A DNA stretch of 64,000 bases from Pseudomonadota bacterium (GTDB lineage: Bacteria > Desulfobacterota > Binatia > Binatales > Binataceae): positions 30,003-94,002 of the forward strand of contig JAJPIF010000026.1 of NCBI GenBank assembly GCA_021324885.1, written 5' to 3'. This document shows, one piece after another, positions 33,896 through 42,522 of the stretch; positions within the stretch are counted from its first letter, which is position 1; the number at the start of each line of letters is the position of its first letter. Both the position numbers and the translations under genes were made by a program. A model generated the notes under the pieces. That model was not told the DNA's origin. It ran no database searches and worked only from the letters and a program-made list of their open reading frames with translations.

Positions 33896-35023
33896 ATGGC
33901 GAGGCAATACAATCTCATTTCGGCGGATTCTCACGTAATTGAGCCGCCCGACCTTTGGGAGAAATGGCTGCCGCGCAAATACCAGGATCAGGCGCCGAAA
34001 CTGGTCAGCGACGGCGACGGCGGCGATGCGTGGCAATATCGTGCCGGCGCGCCCGGCGAACCGTTGGGACTGGTGACCTGCGTCGGCACCCGGCCCGAAC
34101 AACTGAAATGGACCGGAGCCAGCTACAGCAAGAACATCCATCCCGCCTGTTACGTCGGCAAGGAGCGGCTTAAGGTGCTCGACCTCGACGGGGTGGACGC
34201 TGAAGTGATCTACCCGCCCCAGCGCGCGATGATTCACTTTATGAATTTCAAGCAGGACGTGGAGTTACAGATCGCGGGGCTGCGCGCGTACAACGACTGG
34301 CTCGCCGAGGACTTCTGCGCCGCCGATCGGGAGCGCCTGGTGCCGGTCGCCCAGATGCCCAACGCCGGCGTCGAGCGGGCCGTCGCTGAGCTGCGGCGCG
34401 CGGCCGAAAAAGGCCATCGCGGAGTAATCCTGACGGCATGGCCCAGCGGCGGCGATTCCATCTCCGAGGAGGATGACGCCTTTTGGGCGGCCGCTGAGGA
34501 GATGGCTATGCCGATCAGTCTGCATCTGATTCTCGTTACCTCGCGCCCGCGCGTTTCCAACGTGCAGGACAAGCGCCTGGGAGTAGTGATTGGCGCCTCA
34601 GCGTTCACCACGATCGCGGAGGTGATACCGCAGGTGATTGTATCAGGCGTATTCGATCGGTTCCCGCGATTGAAGTTCCTCGGTGTCGAAACCGGCGTAG
34701 GCTGGGTGCCTCATCTGCTGGAAATGATGGACGATCGCTACTGGCGCAACCGTCATTGGACCGGAATCCAGTTGAAGCATCCGCCCAGCGAATACTGGTT
34801 CAGCAACTGGGCGGCGACCTTCATAATCGATCGCTCGGGAATCGCGCTGCGCGATCGCGTGGGTGTCGAGAACATGATGTGGTCCACCGACTTTCCCCAT
34901 CATGGCAACGACTGGCCGTACTCGCGCAAAACGGTGGAGGAAATGCTGGGCGGCGTCCCGGCCTCGGATCGACGCAAAATCGTGGCCGAAAATTGCGCCC
35001 GGCTGTACAGGCTGATCGATTGA
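33896..35023 (+). CDS. Amidohydrolase-2 family protein
   Basis: This 375-residue TIM-barrel metallo-hydrolase or decarboxylase is of the ACMSD/2-pyrone-dicarboxylate-type superfamily. The N-terminal metal motif is SADSHVIEPPDLW, a central barrel block is YNDWLAEDFCAADRERLVPV, GVETGVGWVPHLLEMMDDRY is conserved, and the C-terminal metal Asp is in WSTDFPHHGNDWP. All expected ligands are present. It follows the two CoA-transferases and is probably in the same operon, likely cleaving or decarboxylating an aromatic or cyclic acid. Confidence 0.88.
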   Translation: MARQYNLISADSHVIEPPDLWEKWLPRKYQDQAPKLVSDGDGGDAWQYRAGAPGEPLGLVTCVGTRPEQLKWTGASYSKNIHPACYVGKERLKVLDLDGVDAEVIYPPQRAMIHFMNFKQDVELQIAGLRAYNDWLAEDFCAADRERLVPVAQMPNAGVERAVAELRRAAEKGHRGVILTAWPSGGDSISEEDDAFWAAAEEMAMPISLHLILVTSRPRVSNVQDKRLGVVIGASAFTTIAEVIPQVIVSGVFDRFPRLKFLGVETGVGWVPHLLEMMDDRYWRNRHWTGIQLKHPPSEYWFSNWAATFIIDRSGIALRDRVGVENMMWSTDFPHHGNDWPYSRKTVEEMLGGVPASDRRKIVAENCARLYRLID

Positions 35024-35203
35024 ATTGGCCGTGCGCTTTCTCGTTAGCGACAATCTCCAGCCGCCAAGGAGGGTGCATGAGGTGGTCTCCGGTCCAACGC
35101 CCTGATGCCATACGCCGGCGTCCGCGGCGGAGCTATTGGCGCCGGCGCCATGGTGCGGTTGCCCGATCATCCATAAGCGGCCATGAGACCGCAAGCGGCG
35201 CTG

Positions 35204-35674
35204 CTACGTGGTTCGTGACAGCGGATTGTGGAGCATGGATTGTCTCCAGGACGATTCTTCGTAGGCTCGCCGCACGGCCTGTTCATTGGCTAAATCGGGA
35301 AAGCTCTCAATCAGCTTCATCGCCACTGGTTCCAACGACTGTGCGGTGACCGGCCTGACGAGATAAGCCATTGCTCCCTCGTTGAGATAATCCCGGCGCA
35401 TCTGGTCGGAGGGAACGGCGCTCACAATTATCACCGCCGCCTCGGGCATTTCCCGCTTTATCGCGCGCAGCAAAGTCATGCTGTCGAGGTTGAAGCGCCT
35501 CGGTATCCTGGCCTGCAAAGTGATCAGGTCGGGGCGATACTGGCGAAAAAGCCTGAATCCCCAAAGTGCATTTGCCGCTTCCGCTACGACCATGCATCCA
35601 ATCTCGCGCAGATGGTAGGCGATGGTATGTCTGGCAGCGGCGCAATCGTCAATTACTAAGGCGGTGACGGGCAT
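35204..35674 (-). CDS. Stand-alone receiver protein without the phospho-acceptor Asp
   Basis: This 156-residue protein has the receiver order: acidic pair VIDDCAAARH near residue 9, central strand PDLITLQARIP, VIIVSAVPSDQMR, and YLVRPV. The position that is Asp in normal receivers (DLxxLDxxxP) is Gln here, and the usual Lys of the KP motif is Arg. So it should not be phosphorylated in the ordinary way. A GGGGAG site supports the ATG at 35674. No kinase gene is adjacent. Confidence 0.8.
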   Translation of the reverse strand: MPVTALVIDDCAAARHTIAYHLREIGCMVVAEAANALWGFRLFRQYRPDLITLQARIPRRFNLDSMTLLRAIKREMPEAAVIIVSAVPSDQMRRDYLNEGAMAYLVRPVTAQSLEPVAMKLIESFPDLANEQAVRRAYEESSWRQSMLHNPLSRTT

Positions 35675-36072
35675 TTGAATTCTCCCCTTTTGGATGGACG
35701 CTCGGATCTCGGCCTTATTGCGAGAGCAACCGCCGTGCCGAACTGGACGCCTCGGGACACCTCGGGACAAGTTCGGCTTGTCTCATTTTTTTGGACTGTT
35801 TCATAATAGTACTGCTGGAGCGTCGCCGCCTTTCGTATGCATCCAGAAGGGTCATAATGCGCAACAATCTAGCTATGGCCAGGTTTGCCATTCTTAACTT
35901 TGCTTAGAGAAGCTACATTTTAGTTCAGTTGCGCAGGCCACGCGGCCGAAGATCATTTGCGTAGCTTCGTCATGCCCGCCATCGGAGGACGTATGCCGGC
36001 CTCGCGCGCATCTCTGTATCCGAATCACTCAGAGTCGAGCAGTGGCTTTGGCGCGTGGCGGCGCAGAGCGCG
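35675..36072. other. Intergenic region with terminator and short tandem repeat
   Basis: 398 bases without a convincing gene. CCTCGGGACA occurs twice in tandem (35750-35769), running into a terminator-like hairpin. The stretch 35790-35940 is AT-rich compared with its surroundings. Confidence 0.4.
35764..35792 (+). terminator. Rho-independent terminator (plus-strand sense)
   Basis: GGACAAG (35765-35771) pairs with CTTGTCT (35777-35783) around the stable loop TTCGG, with one G-T pair, followed by seven T residues (35786-35792). No plus-strand gene lies directly before it; it may stop read-through from the amidohydrolase or antisense transcription into the receiver gene leader. Confidence 0.6.
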
Positions 36073-36330
36073 CTATTCGGAATTGGATTGGCGGGCCACC
36101 GTCTGCTTCAGTTTGTCCATCGTTTTTTTCAGGGCGCGCGTATAGCGCTGCTTGGTCCAGATTTCGCCGGTGCGCATCTTGAGCCATCCGAGTTTGACCG
36201 CGTCGGGTTTGTTGCCCATTTCGCCGGTGGATACCTCGATTACGGCGCGCTCTTCGGCGGTCAGCGTCGCCAGCACTTCGCGCTTGAGGGACTGGAGAAA
36301 TCCAGCCTTAAGATCAACGTTAACTTTCAT
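36073..36330 (-). CDS. Small conserved-looking hypothetical protein
   Basis: The product is 85 residues, basic, helical, with no signal peptide: KVNVDLKAGFLQSLKREVLA, TLTAEERAVIEVSTGEMGN and RALKKTMDKLKQTVARQ. The ATG at 36330 is preceded by an AGGGA-type site. No family was recognised. It lies 71 bases downstream of bioD on the same strand and could share its transcript. Confidence 0.5.
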   Translation of the reverse strand: MKVNVDLKAGFLQSLKREVLATLTAEERAVIEVSTGEMGNKPDAVKLGWLKMRTGEIWTKQRYTRALKKTMDKLKQTVARQSNSE

Positions 36331-36401
36331 GGCGTTTCCCTGACGGTTGTTCTGGTGCTCCCGATTCTGCCTGCCGGGCACAGAGGCTCAAATTAGCCTG
36401 G

Positions 36402-37100
36402 CTAACTCTCCTGCGCATCAAAAGAGGAACGGGATTGAAGTACGTTGTTAACAATTTGGAGCGAAAGCGGTTGCTTGTAACGCACCGTGCCGAGCGCCGC
36501 AACGCTGGTGAGACGTTTCAATGACGCGGCATTGGTGCGCGCGGCCGCAGAATTTTCCGGCTCGGTATCATTCAGTATGTAACCGCACACTGCCAGATTC
36601 CTGCTTTTCGCATAGGCGAGCGAGAGCACTGCGACATTGAGGCATCCGAGCCGATTCGCCACGACCAGGATGATTTCAAGCCCGAGCGCGGCGGCGAGGT
36701 CGGCGTAATTGAAATTCCAGGTGATCGGCACCGCGATTCCACCCGCTCCCTCCACCATTAGAACGTCGCTTTCCGCAGCGATCCCTTCGCACAAACTGAT
36801 GATGCGGGCGGGATCAGGCGGCGCAATTCCGTCTACTTCGGCGGCCATTGCAGGCGCAAGTGGGGACACGTATCGATATGGACAAATCATCTCCAAAGGA
36901 TGAGGCGCTGAAGCGGAAGCCTTAAGCGCGGCCGCGTCGGCGGGTATCAATTCTCCCGTCTCGGTAGAGCAACCGGTTTCCGCCGGTTTCATCACGCCCA
37001 CGCGCAAGCCGCGCACCTTCATCGCAAAGGCAAGCGCGCATCCGACCATGGTCTTGCCCACGCCGGTGTCGGTCCCGGTGATGAGGATACGCCGCCCCAT
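36402..37100 (-). CDS. bioD: Dethiobiotin synthetase
   Basis: This ATP-dependent carboxylase closes the ureido ring of dethiobiotin from diaminopelargonic acid, CO2 and ATP. The P-loop is ITGTDTGVGKTMVG (residues about 7-20), the substrate-binding segment is VMKPAETGC, and the MVEGAGGIAVPI and ILVVANRLGCLN blocks are typical. The product is 232 residues, which is normal. The natural start is the ATG at 37100, since the frame upstream is purine-rich intergenic DNA. It is the third gene of bioF-bioA-bioD, 170 bases after bioA. Confidence 0.94.
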   Translation of the reverse strand: MGRRILITGTDTGVGKTMVGCALAFAMKVRGLRVGVMKPAETGCSTETGELIPADAAALKASASAPHPLEMICPYRYVSPLAPAMAAEVDGIAPPDPARIISLCEGIAAESDVLMVEGAGGIAVPITWNFNYADLAAALGLEIILVVANRLGCLNVAVLSLAYAKSRNLAVCGYILNDTEPENSAAARTNAASLKRLTSVAALGTVRYKQPLSLQIVNNVLQSRSSFDAQES

Positions 37101-37270
37101 GATTAATGAAGAGGAGAGAGGGAAAAGAAGGAAGGGAAGAGGAGTAAGGGAACAGCAGTGAGCAAGAAAAACAGCAACCGGAGTAATAGAAAAGATCGTT
37201 GAGACAGAATTTCTGTCTGATTTTCTTCGTTTCTTTTCTGCCTCTGACTTCTCACTTCCTTCCCTCGTTC
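37101..37270. repeat. Purine/pyrimidine-biased intergenic segment with 20-mer copy B
   Basis: The plus strand is purine-rich on the left (37101-37190) and pyrimidine-rich on the right (37210-37270), so the halves can pair imperfectly. It holds AGGGAACAGCAGTGAGCAAG at 37147-37166, the second copy of the 20-mer at 33803-33822. Confidence 0.45.
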
Positions 37271-38635
37271 TTATTTCTCTCCCAAGGTTTCCCGCATCGC
37301 CCCGTGCACCGCATCGGTCAGCATCTCGATTTCGGCCGGCGTTATCGACAACGGCGGCATGAAAACCAGCACGTCGCCGAGCGGACGCACGATCACGCCC
37401 CGATTGCGCGCCGCTTTGGAAATTCGAGCGCCGGTCTGAGCGGCGTATGGGAAGGGCTGGCGGGCTTGGGGCGACCGCATCAGTTCCACACCGGCCATCA
37501 GGCCCCATTGCCGGATGTCCGCGACGTTGGGATGCTCGCCGAATCGGTTCTGGAGACAGGAGCGCAGCAATTCGATTTTCGGCCGCATCGATTCGATTAT
37601 GCGCTGATCCCGCAAGAGCTCAAGGTTGGCCAAAGCCACCGCTGCCGCGAGCGGATTGCCGGTGTAAGTATGGCCGTAATAGAAGGCTCGGAACTCTTCC
37701 GGACGGCCCAAAAACATTTCGAAGATGCGCTCGGTCGCGACCGTCGCGGCAAGCGGTAAATAGCCGCCCGTAATTCCCTTGCCCAGGCAGAGCAGGTCCG
37801 GGCTGATGCCAGCGTGCTCGCAGGCGAACATCCTCCCGGTGCGGCCGAATCCGGTTGCGACTTCATCGACGATCACCAGTGCGCCCGCTCTCCGTGCCAT
37901 CTCGACCAGCCCCTCCAGATAGCGGGTCGAATGCGCCCACATCCCGGCCGCTCCCTGCATCAGCGGTTCGATCACCACGGCCGCAACTTCATCGGCGTGC
38001 CGGTCGAATATTTTGGCTGCGGCGTCGAGCGCGGCCTCGTCAGCCGCCTCGGGTGTCATGCGCTGATGGAAGCGGAAGATGTGCGGCGGCGGAGTTTTCA
38101 GCGTGGGAAAGAGCAGGTGACGAATATGCTGATGGAACGGTTCACTGTAGCCGAGGCTGGTCGATCCGATGGTGTCGCCGTGATAAGCCTCTTCCAGCGT
38201 GACGAAAAGCTTGCGCCTGGGGCTTGCGGCAAGCTGCCAATACTGGGCTGCGATGCGCAGCGCCACCTCAACCGCTTCCGCTCCCGAATCAGAGTAAAAA
38301 ACGCGCTGCAATCCCGCCGGAACGATCGACGCGAGCGCAGCGGCCAGCTCGATCGCAGGCGTATGCGACAATCCCAGCATGGTAGAATGCGCGATCCGCT
38401 CGATCTGTTCGCGCAGGGCCCGATCGAGTTGCGCCTGGCGATGGCCATGAACGTTGCACCACAGCGAGGAAACTCCGTCCAGGTAGCGCCGTCCGCGAGC
38501 GTCGATCAGATAATTGCCCTCTCCGCGCTCGATTATCAGCGGCTCGTCCTCCAGCCATGCCTGCATCTGCGTAAACGGATGCCACAGATGGCGATGGTCG
38601 GCGTTGGCAAGGCGGCGATAGCGTTCTTCGGTCAT
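37271..38635 (-). CDS. bioA: Adenosylmethionine-8-amino-7-oxononanoate aminotransferase
   Basis: This PLP enzyme aminates KAPA to DAPA using S-adenosylmethionine as amino donor. Family blocks: HLWHPFTQM near the start, [59 protein letters not shown] and [17 protein letters not shown] with the PLP Lys. The product is 454 residues, within range. The ATG at 38635 overlaps the bioF stop by 4 bases, indicating coupling. Confidence 0.95.
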   Translation of the reverse strand: MTEERYRRLANADHRHLWHPFTQMQAWLEDEPLIIERGEGNYLIDARGRRYLDGVSSLWCNVHGHRQAQLDRALREQIERIAHSTMLGLSHTPAIELAAALASIVPAGLQRVFYSDSGAEAVEVALRIAAQYWQLAASPRRKLFVTLEEAYHGDTIGSTSLGYSEPFHQHIRHLLFPTLKTPPPHIFRFHQRMTPEAADEAALDAAAKIFDRHADEVAAVVIEPLMQGAAGMWAHSTRYLEGLVEMARRAGALVIVDEVATGFGRTGRMFACEHAGISPDLLCLGKGITGGYLPLAATVATERIFEMFLGRPEEFRAFYYGHTYTGNPLAAAVALANLELLRDQRIIESMRPKIELLRSCLQNRFGEHPNVADIRQWGLMAGVELMRSPQARQPFPYAAQTGARISKAARNRGVIVRPLGDVLVFMPPLSITPAEIEMLTDAVHGAMRETLGEK

Positions 38636-39816
38636 TTGGCAATTGCCCCGGCTTCCCGTCCTGCGGCGATGAAGGCGCGCAAAGCTTCGTCCAGGTCGGC
38701 GCGAGTGTGATCGGCGGTCGCAGTCACGCGCAGGCGCGCGGTTCCCAAAGGCACGGTCGGCGGACGGATCGCCAGCACATAAACATCGCGGCGCAGCAAA
38801 CCTTCGGCAAAGTCCAGGGCCGGCTGCGCGTCGCCGACGATCACGGGAAGAATCGGCGTCGCGCTGGCGCCCAGCCTGAAGCCGGCGCGAGCCAGTTCCT
38901 GGCGCAGGTAACATGCGTTGTCCCACAGGATTTTGATCCGCTGCGGTTCAGCTTCGATCAGATCGATCGCGGCAATTGCGGCGGCGGCGCTGGCAGGAGG
39001 CAGCCCAGTGGTGAACACAAAACTGCGCGCGCGATTGATTAGCAAATCAACCAGGGCTCGCGATCCTGCGACGTAAGCGCCGTAGCTGCCCAGCGACTTG
39101 CTCAGGGTCCCCATCTGGATATCCACTTCGCGCTCCAGTCCCAGCGCAGAAGCCAGCCCCGCGCCCTTGTGCCCAAGCACGCCCACCGCATGGGCCTCGT
39201 CGATCATGACGGCGGCGTTATGGCGGCGCGCCAACTCGACGATTTCGACCAGCGGCGCGAGGTCACCGTCCATGCTGAAAACGGAATCGGTGACGATAAT
39301 GCGCCGCCGTGCCGCGCGCGACTGCCGCAGCAGCGCCTGCAGATGATCGATGTCGCAATGCCGGTAAACCATGATTTGTGCGCGCGCCAGACGGCATCCG
39401 TCGATCAGGCTGGCGTGATTGAGCTCATCGCTCAGGATCACGTCCTCGCGCCCGGCGATAGCGGAAATCGTACCGATGTTGGCCAGGTAACCGGAGCCGA
39501 AAACCAGCGCGGCTTCGACGCCCTTGAACTGCGCCAGGCGCGCTTCCAAATCGCTCAGAACGCGGAGATTGCCCGCAATCAGGCGCGACGCCGCCGCTCC
39601 GGTGCCGTATTGTTCAGTCGCGTTGGCGGCAGCGCGCTTGAGCGCGGGATGGGACGCCAGACCCAGATAATTGTTCGACGCCAGCATCAGCATGCTGCGC
39701 CCGTTAAAGTCAACGCGCGGGCCGTGCGCGCTTTCGATCGTGCGCAGTTGCCGATACAGCGCCTGACCCTTGATCGCGTCAAGTTCCGCGACAATCTGTC
39801 TTGCGAACAATCCCAT
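38632..39816 (-). CDS. bioF: 8-amino-7-oxononanoate synthase
   Basis: This PLP enzyme condenses pimeloyl-ACP (or -CoA) with alanine to KAPA. It shows LASNNYLGLASHPALKRAAA, YGTGAAASRLIAGN, SDELNHASLIDGCRLARA, MIDEAHAVGVLGHKGAG and the PLP-Lys region MGTLSKSLGSYGAYVAGS. The product is 394 residues. A start at 39816 was chosen because conserved sequence begins shortly after; an upstream ATG at 39879 would run into the divergent gene's leader. bioB and the pimeloyl-synthesis genes are not in the window. Confidence 0.94.
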   Translation of the reverse strand: MGLFARQIVAELDAIKGQALYRQLRTIESAHGPRVDFNGRSMLMLASNNYLGLASHPALKRAAANATEQYGTGAAASRLIAGNLRVLSDLEARLAQFKGVEAALVFGSGYLANIGTISAIAGREDVILSDELNHASLIDGCRLARAQIMVYRHCDIDHLQALLRQSRAARRRIIVTDSVFSMDGDLAPLVEIVELARRHNAAVMIDEAHAVGVLGHKGAGLASALGLEREVDIQMGTLSKSLGSYGAYVAGSRALVDLLINRARSFVFTTGLPPASAAAAIAAIDLIEAEPQRIKILWDNACYLRQELARAGFRLGASATPILPVIVGDAQPALDFAEGLLRRDVYVLAIRPPTVPLGTARLRVTATADHTRADLDEALRAFIAAGREAGAIAK

Positions 39817-39856
39817 GGCTTGAACGGCTTCAGCAGGCACGCTACCCCCTATAGTT

Positions 39857-40222
39857 ATGCCCGGCAACCATCCATACACGCGCGTGTTCGTTTACGGAAG
39901 CCTGCTCGATCGCAAACGCCAGCGCGAGATCGTGGGGCGGGAGTTACGGATGCTGCCCGCGACGCTGCCCGCTTTTGAGCTCCGGCGCGCGCGATACTTC
40001 TATATAATCGCCAATCCTACGGCTGTCACCAAAGGCGCTATCCTCATGGATCTGAACAGCCGGGATCTTGACGCGTTGGATCGCTACGAGGGTGTCCCTG
40101 ACCTTTATACTCGCCAACTCGTGACCGTCCACACGGCGGCCAATGGCCGAATCGACTGCTGGTGCTACATGCCGACTGCAGGTCTGACCGGCCGGCGGGC
40201 TTCCATGGTGGTCGGAAGCTGA
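39857..40222 (+). CDS. Gamma-glutamylcyclotransferase-like (AIG2/GGCT) protein
   Basis: This small 121-residue cyclotransferase-fold protein has the N-terminal motif VFVYGSLLDRKRQREI and the catalytic-type Glu in LDRYEGVPDLYTRQLVTV. Members release 5-oxoproline from gamma-glutamyl amines or act in related reactions. It is divergent from bioF with only 41 bases between starts, and convergent with the hydrolase gene. Confidence 0.8.
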   Translation: MPGNHPYTRVFVYGSLLDRKRQREIVGRELRMLPATLPAFELRRARYFYIIANPTAVTKGAILMDLNSRDLDALDRYEGVPDLYTRQLVTVHTAANGRIDCWCYMPTAGLTGRRASMVVGS

Positions 40223-40266
40223 CACTGCACCCGCGCTTGTACAAACCGCCGAAGAGGCCTCTTCCA

Positions 40267-41139
40267 CTAACCAGCCAGGAACTCCCGGATTGCGCGGAAG
40301 CTCTCTTCGAGGCGGTCGTGATGAACCCAATGTCCAGCGTTCTGGATCGTAACAATCTGAGCGTTGCGGAACGCGCGCGTGCGTTCGTATTGCTCCCATT
40401 GCATCGTCCACGACTCGCTGCCGCGCATCAGCAGGGTCGGACATTTGATTTGCGACCAGATCTCCTCGGCGTCCTTGAGGTTGAACTGATACGGAGAGGT
40501 CGCCCGCACGTAATTATCGAATTTCCAGGAGTAGGTGCCGTTTTCGTTGCGGCGCGTGCCATGAATCGTCAGATGGCGCGCCTGCGCGGGGCTCAGATGG
40601 GGATTCTCCGCGCGCATCCGCGCCAGCGCTTCCTCGATACTGCCGTACTCGCGCACTTTGCGTCGGGCCAGCGCCTGCATCGCTGCGACCCACGTCCCCA
40701 TCCGCTGGTAAGCGGGCGCCTGCGAAATCATCTCCGGCGGTGGCCCCAACCCTTCGATGGCAACCACCTGCTTTACATTTTCCGGAAAAACTCCCGTATA
40801 TTGCAGCACGATCGCGCCGCCCAGCGAATGGCCGATCAGGGTCAGCGGGCGCTGATCGAGTGCGCTTATCAACTGCGCCAAATCCACCACGTAATCGATC
40901 ATCGCGTAGGGACTGCCGATAGCCCAGTCGGAATCGCCATGCCCGCGCAGGTCGGGCGCAATAACGTGGTAATGCTGGCGGAACTCCAGCGCCATCCAGT
41001 CCCAGTTGCGGCAATGGTCGCGGCCGCCATGCACCATGATCATCAGCGGCTTGGCGCCGTTGCCCCAGTCCACGTAATGAAGCTTCAGACGTTGCGAATA
41101 AAAGTAGTGGGAAGTCGGCCCTATGATGCTCTCTGCCAT
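40267..41139 (-). CDS. Alpha/beta hydrolase
   Basis: The product is 290 residues. The oxyanion loop is MVHGGRDHCRNWD, the nucleophile elbow is LIGHSLGGAIVLQ (Ser), the acid is in the MRGSESW region, and the catalytic His is in NAGHWVHHDRLEESFRAIRE. The fold suits esters, C-C bonds or lactones. It might serve as a BioH-type esterase because bioFAD lies next door, but nothing in the sequence is specific for that. Confidence 0.85.
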   Translation of the reverse strand: MAESIIGPTSHYFYSQRLKLHYVDWGNGAKPLMIMVHGGRDHCRNWDWMALEFRQHYHVIAPDLRGHGDSDWAIGSPYAMIDYVVDLAQLISALDQRPLTLIGHSLGGAIVLQYTGVFPENVKQVVAIEGLGPPPEMISQAPAYQRMGTWVAAMQALARRKVREYGSIEEALARMRAENPHLSPAQARHLTIHGTRRNENGTYSWKFDNYVRATSPYQFNLKDAEEIWSQIKCPTLLMRGSESWTMQWEQYERTRAFRNAQIVTIQNAGHWVHHDRLEESFRAIREFLAG

Positions 41140-41218
41140 GATGCGTTTACCGCCCGTGCGTCGTGTTATCATGCCCAAGCGTGGGGTTTGGCGCCAACCA
41201 TCAAACCGGCAGAGGACC

Positions 41219-42235
41219 TCAGCGATACTCGTCGCCGCAGTCCCCGATCAGGGCGAAGAGGTCGCGCGATCCCGCCAAGGCCTTTTCGATGCGATCGAGG
41301 TCGTCGGCGTCCAGCGTGAAACGAAACGCGCGCGCGTTGTCGTCGATATGAGCCGATCGGCCGAGGCGAACGCCCACAATCACACCGGCGACGGCGGGCT
41401 GGTCCAAAACATAGCGCGTTGCCACGTTGGCGATGCTGACGCTGTGTTTGCTGGCAATCTCGCCCAGCGCGACGAGCAGGTTCTGAAAACTTTCCCATCC
41501 ACTCCACGCGTCGACCATCCGCTTGTACTTCTGGAGCGAGGCGGTATCGAGTTGGGCGCGGATCGGTTCGGACGCACCTAAGAAGCGATCGGTCAGAAGG
41601 CCGCCGCAAACAGTGCCATAAGCGAGAAGCCACACGCCATGTTCGCGGCACAGTTGCGCCATCCTGAGCTGTGGACGCCGATCGATAAGCGAATACTGCA
41701 CCTGGTTGGAAACGATTCGGATACCGCTATCGATGACCGCGGCCAGATGATCGGTGTCGAAATTGGTCAGTCCCAGATGCCTGATCTTGCCCTCTTTCTG
41801 CAAGTCCGCCATATGCTTGAGGGCGTCAAGGTAGCGATCATCGCCGTAGTCCCACCAATGGAACTGGAGCAGGTCCAGCGCCCCGACGTTCATCCTGCGC
41901 AGCGAACGATCGATTGCCGCCTCCACCACCGCGCGTGTCATCGCGGACGGCATCGGCACCCATTTGGTGAACGCCTGCAGATGGGAAAGTGCGTCCTTTC
42001 CGCGGCTTTGTTCGAGCCGCCGGCGGAATTCGCCGATGAAATCTTCGGCCGGACCGTAATGGTCGGCGAGGTCGAAAGTCGTGAATCCGGCATCGACATA
42101 CTCGAACATGCTCTCCACTGCTCGTTCGGGGTCGATCGATCCGTGCGCTCCGGAAACCTGCCACATCCCATTGAGGATCCGGCAGATGTTGAGGTCGGCA
42201 GTGAATTGCAGCCGGCTTGGTTGCGGTAAATTCAT
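41219..42235 (-). CDS. Aldo/keto reductase
   Basis: This 338-residue NAD(P)H-dependent oxidoreductase of the AKR superfamily has the catalytic set Asp-Tyr (FDLADHYGPAED), Lys (FTKWVP) and His (LLQFHWWDYGDDRYLDAL). The C-terminal NADP-binding block (AGVIVGVRLGRSAHIDDNAR) is present. It is probably independently transcribed. The substrate is unknown; a general carbonyl reductase role is most likely. Confidence 0.88.
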   Translation of the reverse strand: MNLPQPSRLQFTADLNICRILNGMWQVSGAHGSIDPERAVESMFEYVDAGFTTFDLADHYGPAEDFIGEFRRRLEQSRGKDALSHLQAFTKWVPMPSAMTRAVVEAAIDRSLRRMNVGALDLLQFHWWDYGDDRYLDALKHMADLQKEGKIRHLGLTNFDTDHLAAVIDSGIRIVSNQVQYSLIDRRPQLRMAQLCREHGVWLLAYGTVCGGLLTDRFLGASEPIRAQLDTASLQKYKRMVDAWSGWESFQNLLVALGEIASKHSVSIANVATRYVLDQPAVAGVIVGVRLGRSAHIDDNARAFRFTLDADDLDRIEKALAGSRDLFALIGDCGDEYR

Positions 42236-42286
42236 GGAGTGAATCGTCGGCCTTCCTCGGCGCGATGTAAAGCTTGAAAGGCAGTG

Positions 42287-42493
42287 TCAGTTGGGCCGCG
42301 GCAACCCTTCATCGTCGCATTTTTTGCATTCCAGGATAACGCCGAGGCGGCTTTGGCGTCCCTCGGGTGTGGTCACCCACGGGCGGATTAACCAGGGTGG
42401 ATTGTGCCGCACATGCTGGCCGTGGCCACAGTCAAGATCGGCGACCCAATGACCTTCCTCGTCCTGATGAAATGCGATGATCCTGCGTTTCAC
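42287..42493 (-). CDS. DUF3565 small protein
   Basis: This 68-residue protein has the DUF3565 pattern: FHQDEEGHWVADLDCGHGQ, HVRHNPPWLIRPWV and CKKCD, with several Cys and His that may bind zinc. It starts with GTG at 42493. Function unknown. Confidence 0.85.
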   Translation of the reverse strand: MKRRIIAFHQDEEGHWVADLDCGHGQHVRHNPPWLIRPWVTTPEGRQSRLGVILECKKCDDEGLPRPN

Positions 42494-42522
42494 ATCGGGC
42501 GCGTTTCAATGATCGAGCGCCA

